From NCBI RefSeq assembly GCF_900129775.1, contig NZ_FQWV01000004.1, forward strand, positions 205,440 through 269,439: a stretch of DNA of 64,000 nt. Direction: 5' to 3'. The position numbers and the translations under genes were made by a program. Origin of the DNA: Halobaculum gomorrense. Lineage in GTDB: Archaea; Halobacteriota; Halobacteria; Halobacteriales; Haloferacaceae. Of this stretch, positions 42,374-52,189 are shown in pieces. The stretch's first letter is position 1. Each line of letters opens with the position of its first letter. The notes beneath the pieces were generated by a model that was not told where the DNA came from, searched no databases, and saw nothing but the letters and a program-made list of their open reading frames with translations.

Positions 42374-44046
42374 TCGTCGGTCCCCCCGTTCGCTTCCTCG
42401 CGCGCTCGCTCCCCCTCCACCGCCATGTCCGCGTCGAGCGCGTCGTCCACGGACCGGACGAGCGCGCGGGCCTTCGCCAGCGTCTCCTCGTACTCGGCCT
42501 CTGGGTCGGAGTCGTGGACGATGCCCGCGCCCACCCGGAGGTGGTAGCGGTCGCCCGTGCGAACGAGCGTCCGGATGACGATGTTGGCGACGAGACGACC
42601 GTCGAAGCCGGCGGCGACCATCGACCCCGTGTACGGGCCGCGCCGGGTGCCCTCCAGCGCGTCGACGATCGCCATCGTCTTCGGCTTCGGGGCGCCGGTG
42701 ATGGTGCCGCCGGGGAACACCGCCGCGAGCGTGTCCGCCAGCGAGCGGTCGTCCCGCTCGACGCCCTCGACCAGCGAGACGAGGTGCATCACCTCCGAGT
42801 AGCGGTCGACTCGGCGGTACTCCGGCACGGAGACGCTACCGTACTCGCTGACCTTTCCGAGGTCGTTGCGCTCCAAGTCGACGAGCATCGCGTGCTCGGC
42901 GCGTTCCTTCTCGTCGCCGGTGAGTTCGGCCTCCAGCGTGGCGTCCGCATCCGGGTCGCCGCCGCGGGGTCGGGTGCCGGCGATGGGCTCTGTTTCGAGC
43001 CGGGCCCCCGGGTCGCCCTCGCCGTCGCGGCCCGCTTCCCCGTTCGCGTCGCCGCCGCCCTCGTCGGCCGCCCCCGTGGGTTCGCGCCGGAGCAGCAGTT
43101 CGGGGCTCGCGCTCACGAGGTCGACGCCGGGAAACTCCACCAGTCCAGAGTACGGCGCGGGGTTGCGCGCCCGCAGCGCCGCGTAGGCGGTGACGGGATG
43201 GACCGCCGCCGGCGCCGCGAGGCGCTGGCTCACGTTCGCCTGGAAGGTGTCGCCCGCGCGGATCGACTCCTCGATGCGGCGGACGCGCTCGGCGTACGCC
43301 TCGCGGCCGCAGTCGCTCTCGAACGTCGCCGTCGCCGTGCCGGCGTCGTCGGCGCCGTCGGGCCCCACGGCGTCGCCGGCGGCGGGCGCGGGACCGACGG
43401 CGGGGTCGCCGTCGCGCACCTGGTCGATCAGATCGCCGGCGGCGGCCAGCCCGGCGTCGTAGGCGGCGTCGGCGTTCGGGTGGTCCACCACGCGCGGGCA
43501 CGCTGTGATCCGCAGCGTCGTGGGCCCCTCGCCGCTCTCGGGGTCCCCTCGGGGTTCCTCCCACGACGCGAGGGTCGCGTAGACGGCCGCCTGGAGCCGC
43601 GGCAGCCCGCGGTCGTCGACCGCGCCGTCGTCGGGGAACGACTCCAGTTCGCGGGCCACGTCGTACGACAGCCAGCCGAAGGCGCCGCACGGGTACGGCA
43701 CGTCACAGTCGCCGCGGACGAGCGTGCCCGTCTCCAGCAGCCCCTCCAGCGCCGACAGCGTCGGTGACGGGGCAGCGTAGTCGCCGTGGCCCGGGTGCTC
43801 GGGGTCGCAGACGACCGCCTCGGGACCGACCGTCAGCGTCTCCGCGGGGTCGACGCCGAAGTAGCCCCAGCCGGATTGGCCGCTGGTGGTCTCGTAGAAC
43901 ACCCCGGGGCGCTCGTCGCGGCGGGCGCGGCGGTAGGCGTCGAAGGGATCGTCGACCGCGATCCGGCGCTCGACGGGGATCCGGGCGTCAGCGGGCGCGT
44001 CGGCCGCGAGGCGTCGAAACCGCTCGCGATCGGTGACCGTTTCCAT
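42370..44046 (-). CDS. pabB: Aminodeoxychorismate synthase component I-like (PabB)
   Basis: A 558-residue chorismate-binding enzyme. The conserved C-terminal core has P-I-A-G-T-R-P-R-G (about 320), the D-L-E-R-N-D-L-G segment, the [10 protein letters not shown] motif, and the terminal [10 protein letters not shown]. The inserted acidic loop in the middle (Gly/Glu/Ala/Asp-rich) is a haloarchaeal feature. With PabA it makes aminodeoxychorismate from chorismate and glutamine. Its ATG is the first gene of the operon; no clear TATA box can be placed. Confidence 0.9.
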   Translation of the reverse strand: METVTDRERFRRLAADAPADARIPVERRIAVDDPFDAYRRARRDERPGVFYETTSGQSGWGYFGVDPAETLTVGPEAVVCDPEHPGHGDYAAPSPTLSALEGLLETGTLVRGDCDVPYPCGAFGWLSYDVARELESFPDDGAVDDRGLPRLQAAVYATLASWEEPRGDPESGEGPTTLRITACPRVVDHPNADAAYDAGLAAAGDLIDQVRDGDPAVGPAPAAGDAVGPDGADDAGTATATFESDCGREAYAERVRRIEESIRAGDTFQANVSQRLAAPAAVHPVTAYAALRARNPAPYSGLVEFPGVDLVSASPELLLRREPTGAADEGGGDANGEAGRDGEGDPGARLETEPIAGTRPRGGDPDADATLEAELTGDEKERAEHAMLVDLERNDLGKVSEYGSVSVPEYRRVDRYSEVMHLVSLVEGVERDDRSLADTLAAVFPGGTITGAPKPKTMAIVDALEGTRRGPYTGSMVAAGFDGRLVANIVIRTLVRTGDRYHLRVGAGIVHDSDPEAEYEETLAKARALVRSVDDALDADMAVEGERAREEANGGTDE

Positions 44047-44587
44047 GCGTGGTCGTGTCGCGGCAGCGAAAAAGCGGGTTCGGTTCTGAGTAAACTCCCC
44101 CGCCCTACTCGCTCCCTCCCGCCTTGCGGCGGTCGGTCACTCCTTGAGGAGGGGGCTTTACCGAAACGAGATTGTGCCCCGCGACCCCATGCTTGGACGC
44201 GGCCCGGCTTCCTCTTACCGTCCTTGCCTCGGCGTGGGCGCGATTTGATACGCCTCCCACTCAGACCGAGGTCGGGATTGTCCCGCCGATTTAATTCCCG
44301 GTGTTCTCACGATCTACCCTCAAGTGAGGGGCAGGAGTTGAACCCGCTCGCGGTCGTCGTTCCCGAGTATAGGACGCGATACGCTCGCGCCACAGGGGCC
44401 AGTTCACGAGTGGTCCCTATCGTCCCCGACTTGTGCGAGGACGACAGTAGCAGAGGGTGCATCGCGGGCCGCATTAAGCGTGTACGAACGCGCTTCCTCT
44501 CCGCCCTACCGCTCGCTTCCCTCGCGTTTGAGGACGGAGGCTCCGCGCTACCGCGTGCTGAGCGGCTCGTCCGGACCGTCCGGCTCG
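44047..44587. other. 541-base gene-free stretch
   Basis: No credible gene lies between pabB and the helix-hairpin-helix gene. The first part (44090-44161) holds a compact fold, described separately. The rest (44162-44587) is of lower G+C and looks like decayed transposon sequence, with no intact reading frame; a short tRNA-like T-arm word (GAGTTGAACCC) is present near 44335 but does not fold as a tRNA. Confidence 0.6.
44090..44161 (-). ncRNA. Structured element resembling an IS605/TnpB right end or guide-RNA scaffold
   Basis: Read on the minus strand, GTAAA at 44157-44161 pairs with TTTAC at 44090-44094, and CCCCC (44151-44155) with GGGGG (44097-44101), enclosing two hairpins. One is CCGCC-GCAA-GGCGG (44119-44132), the other TCCT/AGGA (44141-44150). 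The pattern resembles the 3' end of haloarchaeal TnpB elements, where the right end also serves as the RNA scaffold. No tnpB gene is left nearby. The fold is seen; the TnpB link is from memory and not checked. Confidence 0.45.
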
Positions 44588-45391
44588 CTACGCGTCGAAG
44601 TCGGCCGCGCGGTCGATCCATCGCCCGACGCGCTTCTCGGAGACGCTCGTCTGCTCTGCGACCGCCTCGGCGTCGGCGGTCACGAGATCCGCGACCGTCT
44701 CGATCCCGATCTCCGCGAGGCGCTCGGCGTACGCGGGACCGATCCCCTTGATCTGGTCGACCGGGACATCGGCGCCGCCGGCGTCCTCGGACTCACCGTC
44801 GGCTGCACCATCGTCGTCGACGCTGTCTTCGTCTCCCTCCGGCTCGTCGGCGTCCGGCTCCACCTCGTCGGCATCTGGCTCCACCTCGTCGATGTCGGTC
44901 GTAACATCCTCTGACTCGGGGCCGGCGGCCTCAGCGGGTTCGGCTTTCGCGGCCGCCTTGTCGGTCGCTTCGGCTTCGTCGACCAGCGACTCCGTGGAGG
45001 CGGTGGCGTCCGTTTCGGCGGCGGCGGGCTCCGATTCGCCGTCGGCAGCCTCACTCGCCTCCACGGTTTCGTCGGTTTCGTCGGTTTCGCCCGCGGCTTC
45101 GTCGGCTACCGTCTCCGTGCCCGGGCTCGCGGCGGCTTCCGCGGGTTCGGCGGCGCCATCGTCGCCGGCGTCGACGGTCGATCCGGTGGAGGCGGCGGCG
45201 TCCGTTTCCGCGGCCGCCGCGTCACCGTCGTCGCTGACTTCGTCGGTCCCCTTGACGGCGTCTTCTGTTCCCGTCTCGGGGTCCGGGTCGTCGCGCTCGC
45301 GCTCGACCGTCACTGATGTCTCTGCGGTGGGCTCGTCCGACTGATCGCGTCCGATGCCCAGCAGGCGCTTGATCTGCTGAAGAAGTCCCAT
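44588..45391 (-). CDS. Acidic protein with C-terminal helix-hairpin-helix domain
   Basis: A 267-residue protein. Residues 1-20 are a basic-amphipathic start (L-L-Q-Q-I-K-R-L-L-G-I-G), followed by a long Ala/Glu/Asp/Thr-rich disordered region (about 22-205) with short internal repeats such as E-V-E-P-D-A-D. The C-terminal 60 residues contain a helix-hairpin-helix fold (I-K-G-I-G-P-A-Y-A-E-R-L and T-V-A-D-L-V-T-A-D-A), which usually binds DNA. The long acidic linker could keep the HhH domain apart from its partner. A TTTTTAAA TATA box lies about 25-33 bases upstream of the ATG. Confidence 0.82.
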   Translation of the reverse strand: MGLLQQIKRLLGIGRDQSDEPTAETSVTVERERDDPDPETGTEDAVKGTDEVSDDGDAAAAETDAAASTGSTVDAGDDGAAEPAEAAASPGTETVADEAAGETDETDETVEASEAADGESEPAAAETDATASTESLVDEAEATDKAAAKAEPAEAAGPESEDVTTDIDEVEPDADEVEPDADEPEGDEDSVDDDGAADGESEDAGGADVPVDQIKGIGPAYAERLAEIGIETVADLVTADAEAVAEQTSVSEKRVGRWIDRAADFDA

Positions 45392-45410
45392 TTGACGAAC
45401 CCACGCCGCC

Positions 45411-45424
45411 GCTTTTTAAAAATC
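45411..45424 (-). promoter_or_regulatory. TATA box of the HhH gene
   Basis: The minus-strand run ATTTTTAAAAAGC lies about 20-33 bases before the ATG at 45391; it is the longest A/T run in this region. Confidence 0.55.
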
Positions 45425-45514
45425 CAGCGCCGATCGGCGAGAAAACACCGGGCAGGAGCGGCGACGCTTCGGTGGCTCATCGCCGGTCGCGGGGAGTACA
45501 CCGCGGACGCGGGG

Positions 45515-46351
45515 CTACGCCAACTCCGCGCGGAGCGCGTCGTTCATCGCGTCGACCGGGGCGTCCTCGCCGGTCCAGCGTTCGAACGCCTCGACGCCCT
45601 GATACAGCAGCATCCACGCGCCGTCGATCGTCGTCGCGCCCGCGGCGCCGGCATCCCGCAGGAGCCGCGTCTCCAGCGGGGCGTACACCGCATCCAGTAC
45701 CGCCAGCCCCTCGTGCAGGTACTCGGCGGGAACGGGCGTCTCGTCCGACTCCATCCCGACGGTCGTCGCGTTCACCAGGATATCGGCGGCCGGCACGTGC
45801 TCGGCGAGCGAGCCCAGCCCGCCCGCGGAGACGGCCGTCGGCGTGTCCAGGTCGTCGGAGACCGACGCGCGGACCGCCGAGGCGAGCGCCTTCGCGCGCT
45901 CGGCGGTGCGGTTGGCAATGTGCAGCGACACCGACGCCTCCGCGAGCGCGAACGCCGCGGCCCGCCCGGCGCCGCCCGCGCCGACGACGACGGCGGCGGC
46001 GCCCTCGCGCTCGACCCCGTGGTGGTCGAACGACCGGCGGACGCCAGCCACGTCGGTGTTGTACCCGCGCGGCACGTCGCCGGCGAAGTCGATCGTGTTC
46101 ACGGCGCCCACCTCCGCGGCCAACTCGTCCGGCTCCACCGCCTCCAGCACGTCCCGCTTGAACGGGACCGTGACGTTCAGGCCGGCGACCCCGAGAGTCG
46201 CCGCGGCGTCGACGGCGGCCGCGCCGTCTTCGGCGTCCGGTTCGAAGGTGACGTAGCGGGCGTCCAATCCGAGCGCGTCGTACGCCGCCTCGTGCATCGG
46301 CGGCGACAGCGAGTGCCCGACCGGGTTCCCGACGAGTCCGTACACGTCCAT
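45515..46351 (-). CDS. aroE: Shikimate dehydrogenase
   Basis: A 278-residue enzyme that reduces 3-dehydroshikimate to shikimate with NADPH. The N-terminus has [10 protein letters not shown] and the catalytic lysine in N-V-T-V-P-F-K (K65), the catalytic aspartate lies in Y-N-T-D (near 103), and the NADP-binding G-A-G-G-A-G-R-A is at about 124-131. Length and motif order are normal. A TATA-like GTTTAAG is about 24 bases before the ATG at 46351. It stands beside the HhH gene but probably is its own unit. Confidence 0.94.
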   Translation of the reverse strand: MDVYGLVGNPVGHSLSPPMHEAAYDALGLDARYVTFEPDAEDGAAAVDAAATLGVAGLNVTVPFKRDVLEAVEPDELAAEVGAVNTIDFAGDVPRGYNTDVAGVRRSFDHHGVEREGAAAVVVGAGGAGRAAAFALAEASVSLHIANRTAERAKALASAVRASVSDDLDTPTAVSAGGLGSLAEHVPAADILVNATTVGMESDETPVPAEYLHEGLAVLDAVYAPLETRLLRDAGAAGATTIDGAWMLLYQGVEAFERWTGEDAPVDAMNDALRAELA

Positions 46352-46492
46352 GGATCCGCGTGCGGTGTCCGACGGCTTAAACATCGGCGTGCGGCGCCGA
46401 CGCGCGGCAGTGACTGGATCGGCCGCACTCAGAAATCAACGTTGATACCCGGGTCGCGTGATTCAACACATGCGATCGAATCTGCCCGAACA

Positions 46493-47506
46493 ATGCTGTT
46501 TCAACTGCTTGATGTACTCATCTCCGAGCACGGGCTCTTCTTGATCCTCGGCGTGATGCTGTTGTACCTCGGCGCCGAATCGCTGGTGAAGGGGGCCGCG
46601 GGCCTCGCGCTCGGCGTCGGGCTCCACGCGGCACTCGTCGGCGTCACTGTCGTCGCGTTCGCGACGACTGCTCCCGAGCTGTTCGTCGGCGTGGTCGCGG
46701 GGATCGAGGGAGAAGCCAGCATGGGTCTCGGTACGATCCTCGGGTCGAACATCGCAAACATCGGGCTCGTGTTGGGCGTCTCCGCGCTGATCCGTCCGTT
46801 GTCGGTGTCGCGCGACATGACCCACCGACACCTGCCGTTCATGGCGCTCGCTGCGGCGCTGTTGATCGGGTTCGGGCTCGACGGCGTGATCCGTCGGCCC
46901 GAGGGCGCCGTGTTCCTCGTCGTGCTCGCGGCGTTCACCTACGTGCTGTACCGAGGGACGGCAGACGAGGCTGCTGCAGTCGGCGAGGACGGAACCGTCG
47001 CCGACGGCGGCGCGGTCGTCGAGGACGTACCGGAGGTCGCTCCCGACGCCGGCCTCGGCGCGACGCTTCGACAGATCGCGTACGTCGCCGTCGGCCTTGC
47101 GCTGCTCCTGTTCGGCTCTCGATGGCTGATCACTCACTCCAAGTCGATGCTGTTTCAGATCGGGTTCTCCCGGCGGCTGGTCGGGCTGACGGTGATCGCT
47201 TTCGGCACGTCGCTCCCGGAGTTTGCGGCCTCGGTCGTCGCCGCGGTCCGTGGGCAGGCCGACTTCTCGGTCGGGAACGTCGTCGGGTCGAACATCTACA
47301 ACGTGCTCGCGGTGCTGGGCGTGCTCGCGATACTCGTTCCCGTGTTCGTCTCCCCCGGGGTCGTCTCCTTCGACCTGCCCGCGCTCGCGGTGTTCACCGG
47401 CGCGGCGGCCGTCGTGATGATCCGGGGCGGCGACGAGATCGGACGACTCGACGGGCTCACGCTCGTCGGGGGGTACCTCGTGTTCTTCTATCTCCTGTTG
47501 CCGTAG
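46493..47506 (+). CDS. Na+/Ca2+ exchanger family (CaCA) antiporter
   Basis: A 337-residue membrane protein of the calcium/sodium antiporter family. Two alpha-repeats are visible, each with an acidic motif: T-T-A-P-E-L-F-V-G in the first half (about 60-70) and A-F-G-T-S-L-P-E-F-A-A-S in the second (about 240-252). About ten transmembrane helices surround them. Such proteins exchange Ca2+ against Na+ (some use K+ too). The chosen start is the ATG at 46493; long upstream reading overlaps aroE on the other strand. Confidence 0.9.
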   Translation: MLFQLLDVLISEHGLFLILGVMLLYLGAESLVKGAAGLALGVGLHAALVGVTVVAFATTAPELFVGVVAGIEGEASMGLGTILGSNIANIGLVLGVSALIRPLSVSRDMTHRHLPFMALAAALLIGFGLDGVIRRPEGAVFLVVLAAFTYVLYRGTADEAAAVGEDGTVADGGAVVEDVPEVAPDAGLGATLRQIAYVAVGLALLLFGSRWLITHSKSMLFQIGFSRRLVGLTVIAFGTSLPEFAASVVAAVRGQADFSVGNVVGSNIYNVLAVLGVLAILVPVFVSPGVVSFDLPALAVFTGAAAVVMIRGGDEIGRLDGLTLVGGYLVFFYLLLP

Positions 47507-47647
47507 CGGGGCGGGTCGATCCGAACCCGGCTCTCGGTTCCGGTCGGCTCCTATCTACTGATCCGTATGTGATCACGGCTCGATGGAGCCGTTCGCGGCG
47601 ACTCCAAAGCACAAGAGTAAGGGTCACTACCGCGCTCGGTCCCGGTA

Positions 47648-48970
47648 ATGAGTTCACGGCTTCGCAGTCCGCTCGTCGCGCTGTTCGGCGGGGTGGGGTT
47701 GACGCTCCCGTGGATCGTGTCGTGGGTGACGGGGTTCAGAGCCGGATTCTCCACGCTCGAGACCGTCGCCGTCAGCGGCGTCGCGGTGCTGGGTGCGTCG
47801 TTCCTGCTCGCGTGGGGCGCCGAAACGGCGGAGAAAGACGTCCCGCGCGCGTTCGCCATCGCCGTACTGGCGGTGCTTGCGGTGGCGCCTGAGTACGCCG
47901 TCGACGCGCTGTACGCCTGGCAGGCGGGCCAGGGCGACGCGCAGGCGGCCAACCTCGCGGTCGCGAACATGACCGGCGCGAACCGCATCCTCATCGGCAT
48001 CGGCTGGTCGGGCATCGCGCTGTTCTCCATCTACCAGGCGTACACCGGCGGGCAGGACCCAAGCGTCGTCACGAACGACAGCCTCCTCGGCGACTACGTC
48101 TCGCTCGACCGCGACATCGCCCTCGAGGTGGCGTTCCTGTTCGTCGCGACCGTCTACGCGTTCTTCGTCCCGCTGGGGGGCGGCATCGGCGGCATCGACA
48201 CGCTCGTGCTCGTCGGGCTGTACGCCGCGTACATTCTCGTGATCGTCCGCGGCGACGTCGAGGAGATCGAAGAGCAGGTCGGCGTGCCCGCGTACCTCCA
48301 GTCGAAGCCGTTTCCGGTCCGCGCGACCTCGGTGCTCGCGCTGTTCGCCTACTCCGGGCTCCTCATATTCACGGCGGTCGAGCCGTTCGCCCACGGGCTG
48401 GAGCAGCTCGGCGTCCAATACGGCATCCCCAAGTTCTTCATGATCCAGTGGATCGCGCCGCTGGCCTCCGAGAGCCCGGAGCTCATCGTCACCGCCTACC
48501 TCGTGAACAAGGCGCGCGCGACGGCGGCGTTCAACGCGCTCATCTCCTCGAAGCTGAACCAGTGGACGCTGCTCATCGGGACGCTCGCGGTCGTGTACAG
48601 CATCTCGCTGGGGGAGTACGGCGTGCTCATGTTCGACACGAAGCAGGCCGCCGAGATCTGGATCACCGCCGCACAGAGCTTCTTCGCGCTGGCGGTGCTG
48701 ATCAACTTCAAAATCTCCGTCCGCGAGGCGCTGCTGTTGCTCGTGTTGTTCCTCTCGCAGGTGATCGCGGAGTTCTACTTCATCCGGACGATGTCGGAGG
48801 CGGCTGCGGAGGCGAACTCCATCCTCCTGTTGCACGCGTTCACCGTGCTGTACGTCGTGTTGACGATCGCGCTGCTTGCGGTCCGCCGGGACGCGATCCG
48901 CGAGGTCGCCTCGCTGACGCAGTCGACCGTCAGTGACGCGGTCGGCGGCGACGAACAGCCCGCGGACTGA
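47648..48970 (+). CDS. Second Na+/Ca2+ exchanger-like membrane protein
   Basis: A 440-residue polytopic protein with about eleven transmembrane segments. Two short acidic motifs fit degenerate alpha-repeats: V-A-P-E-Y-A-V-D near residue 80 and S-E-S-P-E-L-I-V near residue 280, each followed by a hydrophobic helix. It is longer and more divergent than the upstream antiporter, and the motif N-A-L-I-S-S-K-L-N is unlike the classic N-V-G-S-N. It lies 140 bases after the first antiporter gene. The transported ion is not certain. Confidence 0.85.
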   Translation: MSSRLRSPLVALFGGVGLTLPWIVSWVTGFRAGFSTLETVAVSGVAVLGASFLLAWGAETAEKDVPRAFAIAVLAVLAVAPEYAVDALYAWQAGQGDAQAANLAVANMTGANRILIGIGWSGIALFSIYQAYTGGQDPSVVTNDSLLGDYVSLDRDIALEVAFLFVATVYAFFVPLGGGIGGIDTLVLVGLYAAYILVIVRGDVEEIEEQVGVPAYLQSKPFPVRATSVLALFAYSGLLIFTAVEPFAHGLEQLGVQYGIPKFFMIQWIAPLASESPELIVTAYLVNKARATAAFNALISSKLNQWTLLIGTLAVVYSISLGEYGVLMFDTKQAAEIWITAAQSFFALAVLINFKISVREALLLLVLFLSQVIAEFYFIRTMSEAAAEANSILLLHAFTVLYVVLTIALLAVRRDAIREVASLTQSTVSDAVGGDEQPAD

Positions 48971-49069
48971 CGCGGGTCCCCCGAGGCGGCGTCTCGGTCG
49001 CGTCGGATCCCCGATCTGCCGATTCCGAAACCGACGCGTATTCACCCGTCACCGCATTACCGACCGCCA

Positions 49070-50566
49070 GTGATCGGTATCGTCGTCTCCCGGGCGGATC
49101 GCGCCTCGACCCACATCGGCGAACGCCTGCTCGAACGCGCGGAGTGGACCGAGCGAACGGACGACGCCCGCGCCGACGCGGACGGCGGCGGGACGTACCA
49201 CACGCTCGACGCCTCCGACGCTCCTGCCGTCCCCATCGTCGACGACGCGGGGGAGCCCGCCGGCGACGCGCCCACACGGTTCGAGCTGCGCAGCTTCGCC
49301 GACCTGCACATCCACCTCGACGACCCGACCCCGGCGTTTTCGGAGGACCCAGCCTACCTCGTGTTCGTCTCGCGCCACTCGGGCGACACCGGGCCGCTCT
49401 TGACGTGTCACTTCACGGGGAACTTCGGCGACGCGGAGTACGGCGGCGAGCCGGGGTCGTTCGCGCCCGCGTGTCCCGGCGTCCAGCGGGCGCTCGTCGC
49501 CGGCTTCGACGACCACGCGCCCGACGGGTACGGCGTCGCCATCGAGGGGACGCACCACGGCCCGACCGACCTCGCGACGCCCGCGGTGTTCGCCGAACTC
49601 GGCAGCGACGACGAGCAGTGGGACGACCCCGACGGCGCCGACGCGGTCGCCCGCGCGGTGCTGGCGCTCCCCGCCCGCGGCGCGACCGTCGCGGTCGGCG
49701 ATCCCGACCGCCCGCGTCACGTCGTCGGCTTCGGCGGCGGCCACTACGCCCCCCGGTTCGAGCGGGTGATCCGCGAGACCGCCTGGGGCGTCGGCCACAT
49801 CGCGGCCGACTGGCAGGTGGCGGAGCTCGGACACCCCGAGGAGCGCCCCGACGTGCTCGACGCCGCGATCCGCGCCAGCGACGCCGACTTCGCGCTCATC
49901 GAGGGGGAGTACTCCGTGCTCCGCGAGGCGCTCGCCGACCGCGACGTGCGGGTCGTCGGGGAGTCGTGGGTCCGCGCGGTCGACGACCGGCCGCTCGACC
50001 TCGTCGACGCGCTGGAGGCCGACCTCCGCCCGGTCGACGACGGCCTCCGCTTCGGCGAACGGACCGACTACGTCGGCGCGGCCGGCAGCGATCCTGGGGG
50101 AGATACTCACGACGCCTACCGCGTCGTCGACCTCCCGGGCGACCTGCTCGCGGAGGCACAGGGGATCGACCCCGACGCCGCCCGCGCGGCCGTCGAGCGC
50201 CACGCCGTCGCCTTCGAGACCGAGCAGGCGGGCACGCGCGCCGCCGGGCGAGCCGCGCTCCCGGCGAGTCCGCGCGAGTCGACGCGGACGCCCGACGGCG
50301 ACGCGGAAGCCGACTCCGGCCCGTACGACGCGCTCGTCGACGACCTCGCGGCGGTGCTCGCGGGGAAGTACGACGAGGTCGTCCGTGAGGGCGACGCGGT
50401 CCGCGCCCGGGTCGAGTCGTTCGACCCGCAGCGGGCGGCGACGCTGGGCATCCCCGAGGGGCCGAAGTTTGGCGCGCTCTCGGCGGGCGAACCGGTCGAG
50501 GTCGACGGCGAGACGATCCGGCCGGAGACGGTCTCCCGCGAGCGTGAGAAGGTGTTCGCTGTCTGA
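49070..50566 (+). CDS. dtdA: D-aminoacyl-tRNA deacylase DtdA (archaeal DTD2)
   Basis: A 498-residue archaeal/plant-type deacylase that removes D-amino acids from tRNA. The N-terminus I-V-V-S-R-A-D-R-A-S, the segment H-F-T-G-N-F-G-D (about 125), E-G-T-H-H-G-P-T-D (about 160), and G-G-G-H-Y-A-P-R (about 220) are the family signatures with conserved His and Glu residues. Compared with the usual 430-450 residues it carries an extended N-terminal insertion and a longer C-terminus. Start is a GTG. It precedes ftsZ1. Confidence 0.92.
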   Translation: MIGIVVSRADRASTHIGERLLERAEWTERTDDARADADGGGTYHTLDASDAPAVPIVDDAGEPAGDAPTRFELRSFADLHIHLDDPTPAFSEDPAYLVFVSRHSGDTGPLLTCHFTGNFGDAEYGGEPGSFAPACPGVQRALVAGFDDHAPDGYGVAIEGTHHGPTDLATPAVFAELGSDDEQWDDPDGADAVARAVLALPARGATVAVGDPDRPRHVVGFGGGHYAPRFERVIRETAWGVGHIAADWQVAELGHPEERPDVLDAAIRASDADFALIEGEYSVLREALADRDVRVVGESWVRAVDDRPLDLVDALEADLRPVDDGLRFGERTDYVGAAGSDPGGDTHDAYRVVDLPGDLLAEAQGIDPDAARAAVERHAVAFETEQAGTRAAGRAALPASPRESTRTPDGDAEADSGPYDALVDDLAAVLAGKYDEVVREGDAVRARVESFDPQRAATLGIPEGPKFGALSAGEPVEVDGETIRPETVSREREKVFAV

Positions 50567-50626
50567 CGGAGGCAAGACGCGAGGGGAAGGATAATAACTC
50601 TCCGTCGGCAACGGCCCCTCATACCT

Positions 50627-51820
50627 ATGGACTCCATCGTTGAGGACGCGATCAACGAGGCTGAGGAGGAGGCCGGGGAGCCGGGGGACAACGGGACCTC
50701 CGCCGATCCGGCGGCCGCCGAGGTCGAGGGCGACGCCGCGGCGAGATCGCCCGACTCTGGCGGCGACTCCTCGCGAACGGGGAAGATGACCGACGAGGAG
50801 CTTCAGGACGTTCTGAAGGACCTCCAGACGAACATCACCGTCGTCGGGTGCGGCGGCGCCGGCGGCAACACGGTGAACCGGATGCACGAGGAGGGTATCC
50901 ACGGCGCGACGCTCGTGGCGGCCAACACCGACGTGCAGCACCTCGTCAACATCGAGGCGGACACGAAAATCCTGATGGGGCAGGAGAAGACCCAGGGCCG
51001 CGGCGCCGGGTCGCTCCCGCAGGTCGGCGAGGAGGCGGCCATCGAGTCGCAGTCGGAGATCCGCGAGTCGCTCGACGGCTCCGACATGGTGTTCGTCACC
51101 GCCGGACTCGGCGGCGGCACCGGCACCGGCTCGGCGCCCGTCGTCGCGAAGGCGGCCCGCGAGATCGGCGCGCTCACCATCGCCATCGTCACGACGCCGT
51201 TCACCGCCGAGGGCGAGGTGCGACGCACCAACGCGGAGGCGGGCCTCGAACGCCTCCGCGACGTGGCCGACACCGTGATCGTCGTCCCCAACGACCGCCT
51301 GCTCGACGCCGTCGGGAAGCTCCCCGTCCGCCAGGCGTTCAAGATCTCAGACGAGGTGCTGATGCGCTCGGTGAAGGGCATCACCGAACTCATCACCAAG
51401 CCCGGCCTCGTGAACCTCGACTTCGCCGACGTTCGCACCGTCATGGAGAAGGGCGGCGTCGCGATGATCGGTCTCGGCGAGTCCGACTCCGACACGAAGG
51501 CGCAGGAGTCCGTCCAGTCGGCGCTCCGCTCGCCGCTGCTTGACGTCGATATCTCCGGGGCCAACTCCGCGCTCGTCAACGTTACCGGCGGCTCCGACAT
51601 GTCCATCGAGGAGGCCGAGGGCGTCGTCGAAGAGATCTACGACCGGATCGACCCCGACGCGCGGATCATCTGGGGGACATCGATCGACGAGGAACTCGAC
51701 GGCTCGATGCGCACGATGATAGTCGTCACCGGCGTCGACTCCCCGCAGATCTACGGCCGGAACGAGGCCGCCCAGGCGACCGCCGGCGACCGCCTCGAAG
51801 ACATCGACTACGTCGAGTAA
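50627..51820 (+). CDS. ftsZ1: Cell division GTPase FtsZ1
   Basis: A 397-residue tubulin-like GTPase. An acidic N-terminal tail (1-52) precedes the GTPase domain, with G-C-G-G-A-G-G-N (about 74-81), the tubulin signature G-G-G-T-G-T-G at 162-168 and the T7 catalytic loop N-L-D-F-A-D-V-R. In Haloferax FtsZ1 and FtsZ2 act together in cell division; this copy is identified as FtsZ1 by its place before secE and spt5, as in Haloferax. A GATAATAAC element lies about 30-38 bases upstream of the ATG at 50627. Confidence 0.93.
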   Translation: MDSIVEDAINEAEEEAGEPGDNGTSADPAAAEVEGDAAARSPDSGGDSSRTGKMTDEELQDVLKDLQTNITVVGCGGAGGNTVNRMHEEGIHGATLVAANTDVQHLVNIEADTKILMGQEKTQGRGAGSLPQVGEEAAIESQSEIRESLDGSDMVFVTAGLGGGTGTGSAPVVAKAAREIGALTIAIVTTPFTAEGEVRRTNAEAGLERLRDVADTVIVVPNDRLLDAVGKLPVRQAFKISDEVLMRSVKGITELITKPGLVNLDFADVRTVMEKGGVAMIGLGESDSDTKAQESVQSALRSPLLDVDISGANSALVNVTGGSDMSIEEAEGVVEEIYDRIDPDARIIWGTSIDEELDGSMRTMIVVTGVDSPQIYGRNEAAQATAGDRLEDIDYVE

Positions 51821-51974
51821 CGCACCCGCTCGTCCCGACGACGGAGTCCCACGGCGTCGACTCCCCGCCTGCGGTTCCCTCCGCGCTCCGGTCTTCGGTT
51901 TCCCACGCCCGATGTTCGCCAGCCGACGCGCCGTCCCGCGTGCGTCGCCGTGACGGACGCTTCGCCGGCAGAGC

Positions 51975-51985
51975 AACAGATATAG
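51975..51985 (+). promoter_or_regulatory. TATA-like element of secE-spt5
   Basis: AACAGATATAG lies about 29-39 bases before the secE ATG and is the only A/T-rich element in the 190-base gap after ftsZ1. Confidence 0.5.
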
Positions 51986-52013
51986 AAGGTGCGGCGAAGT
52001 ACGCCCGGTAACC

Positions 52014-52187
52014 ATGGATGTCAAGTATGACCTGACAAGCTACGTCAGGGTGCTCAAACTGGCGAGCACGCCCTCCTGGGAGGAGTTCTCCCAGATATCC
52101 AAGATCGCCGGTGCAGGCATCTTCCTCGTCGGGTTCCTCGGATTCGTCATCTTCGCGGTCATGTCGGTCGTCACCGGGGGGATCTGA
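52014..52187 (+). CDS. secE: Protein translocase subunit SecE
   Basis: A 57-residue single-span subunit of the Sec61/SecY translocon. It reads M-D-V-K-Y-D-L-T-S-Y-V-R-V-L-K-L-A-S-T-P, then an amphipathic helix W-E-E-F-S-Q-I-S-K and one transmembrane segment (about 33-54). The length and the R-V-L-K-L-A segment are typical of archaeal SecE. It is followed after two bases by the Spt5 gene, as in other archaea, a near-universal pairing. Start ATG at 52014. Confidence 0.93.
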   Translation: MDVKYDLTSYVRVLKLASTPSWEEFSQISKIAGAGIFLVGFLGFVIFAVMSVVTGGI

Positions 52188-52189
52188 CG

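Noticed and set aside
42514..43767. 417-residue plus-strand reading frame
   Set aside because: It is antisense to pabB and shows no known domain; pabB itself has all its motifs on the minus strand.
44330..44410. Possible minus-strand tRNA (T-arm-like word GAGTTGAACCC)
   Set aside because: The sequence does not give a seven-base acceptor stem or an anticodon stem-loop; only the T-arm word matches.
45392..46492. Upstream extension of the antiporter reading frame
   Set aside because: It lies opposite to aroE and has an Arg-rich composition; the true start is the ATG at 46493 where homology begins.
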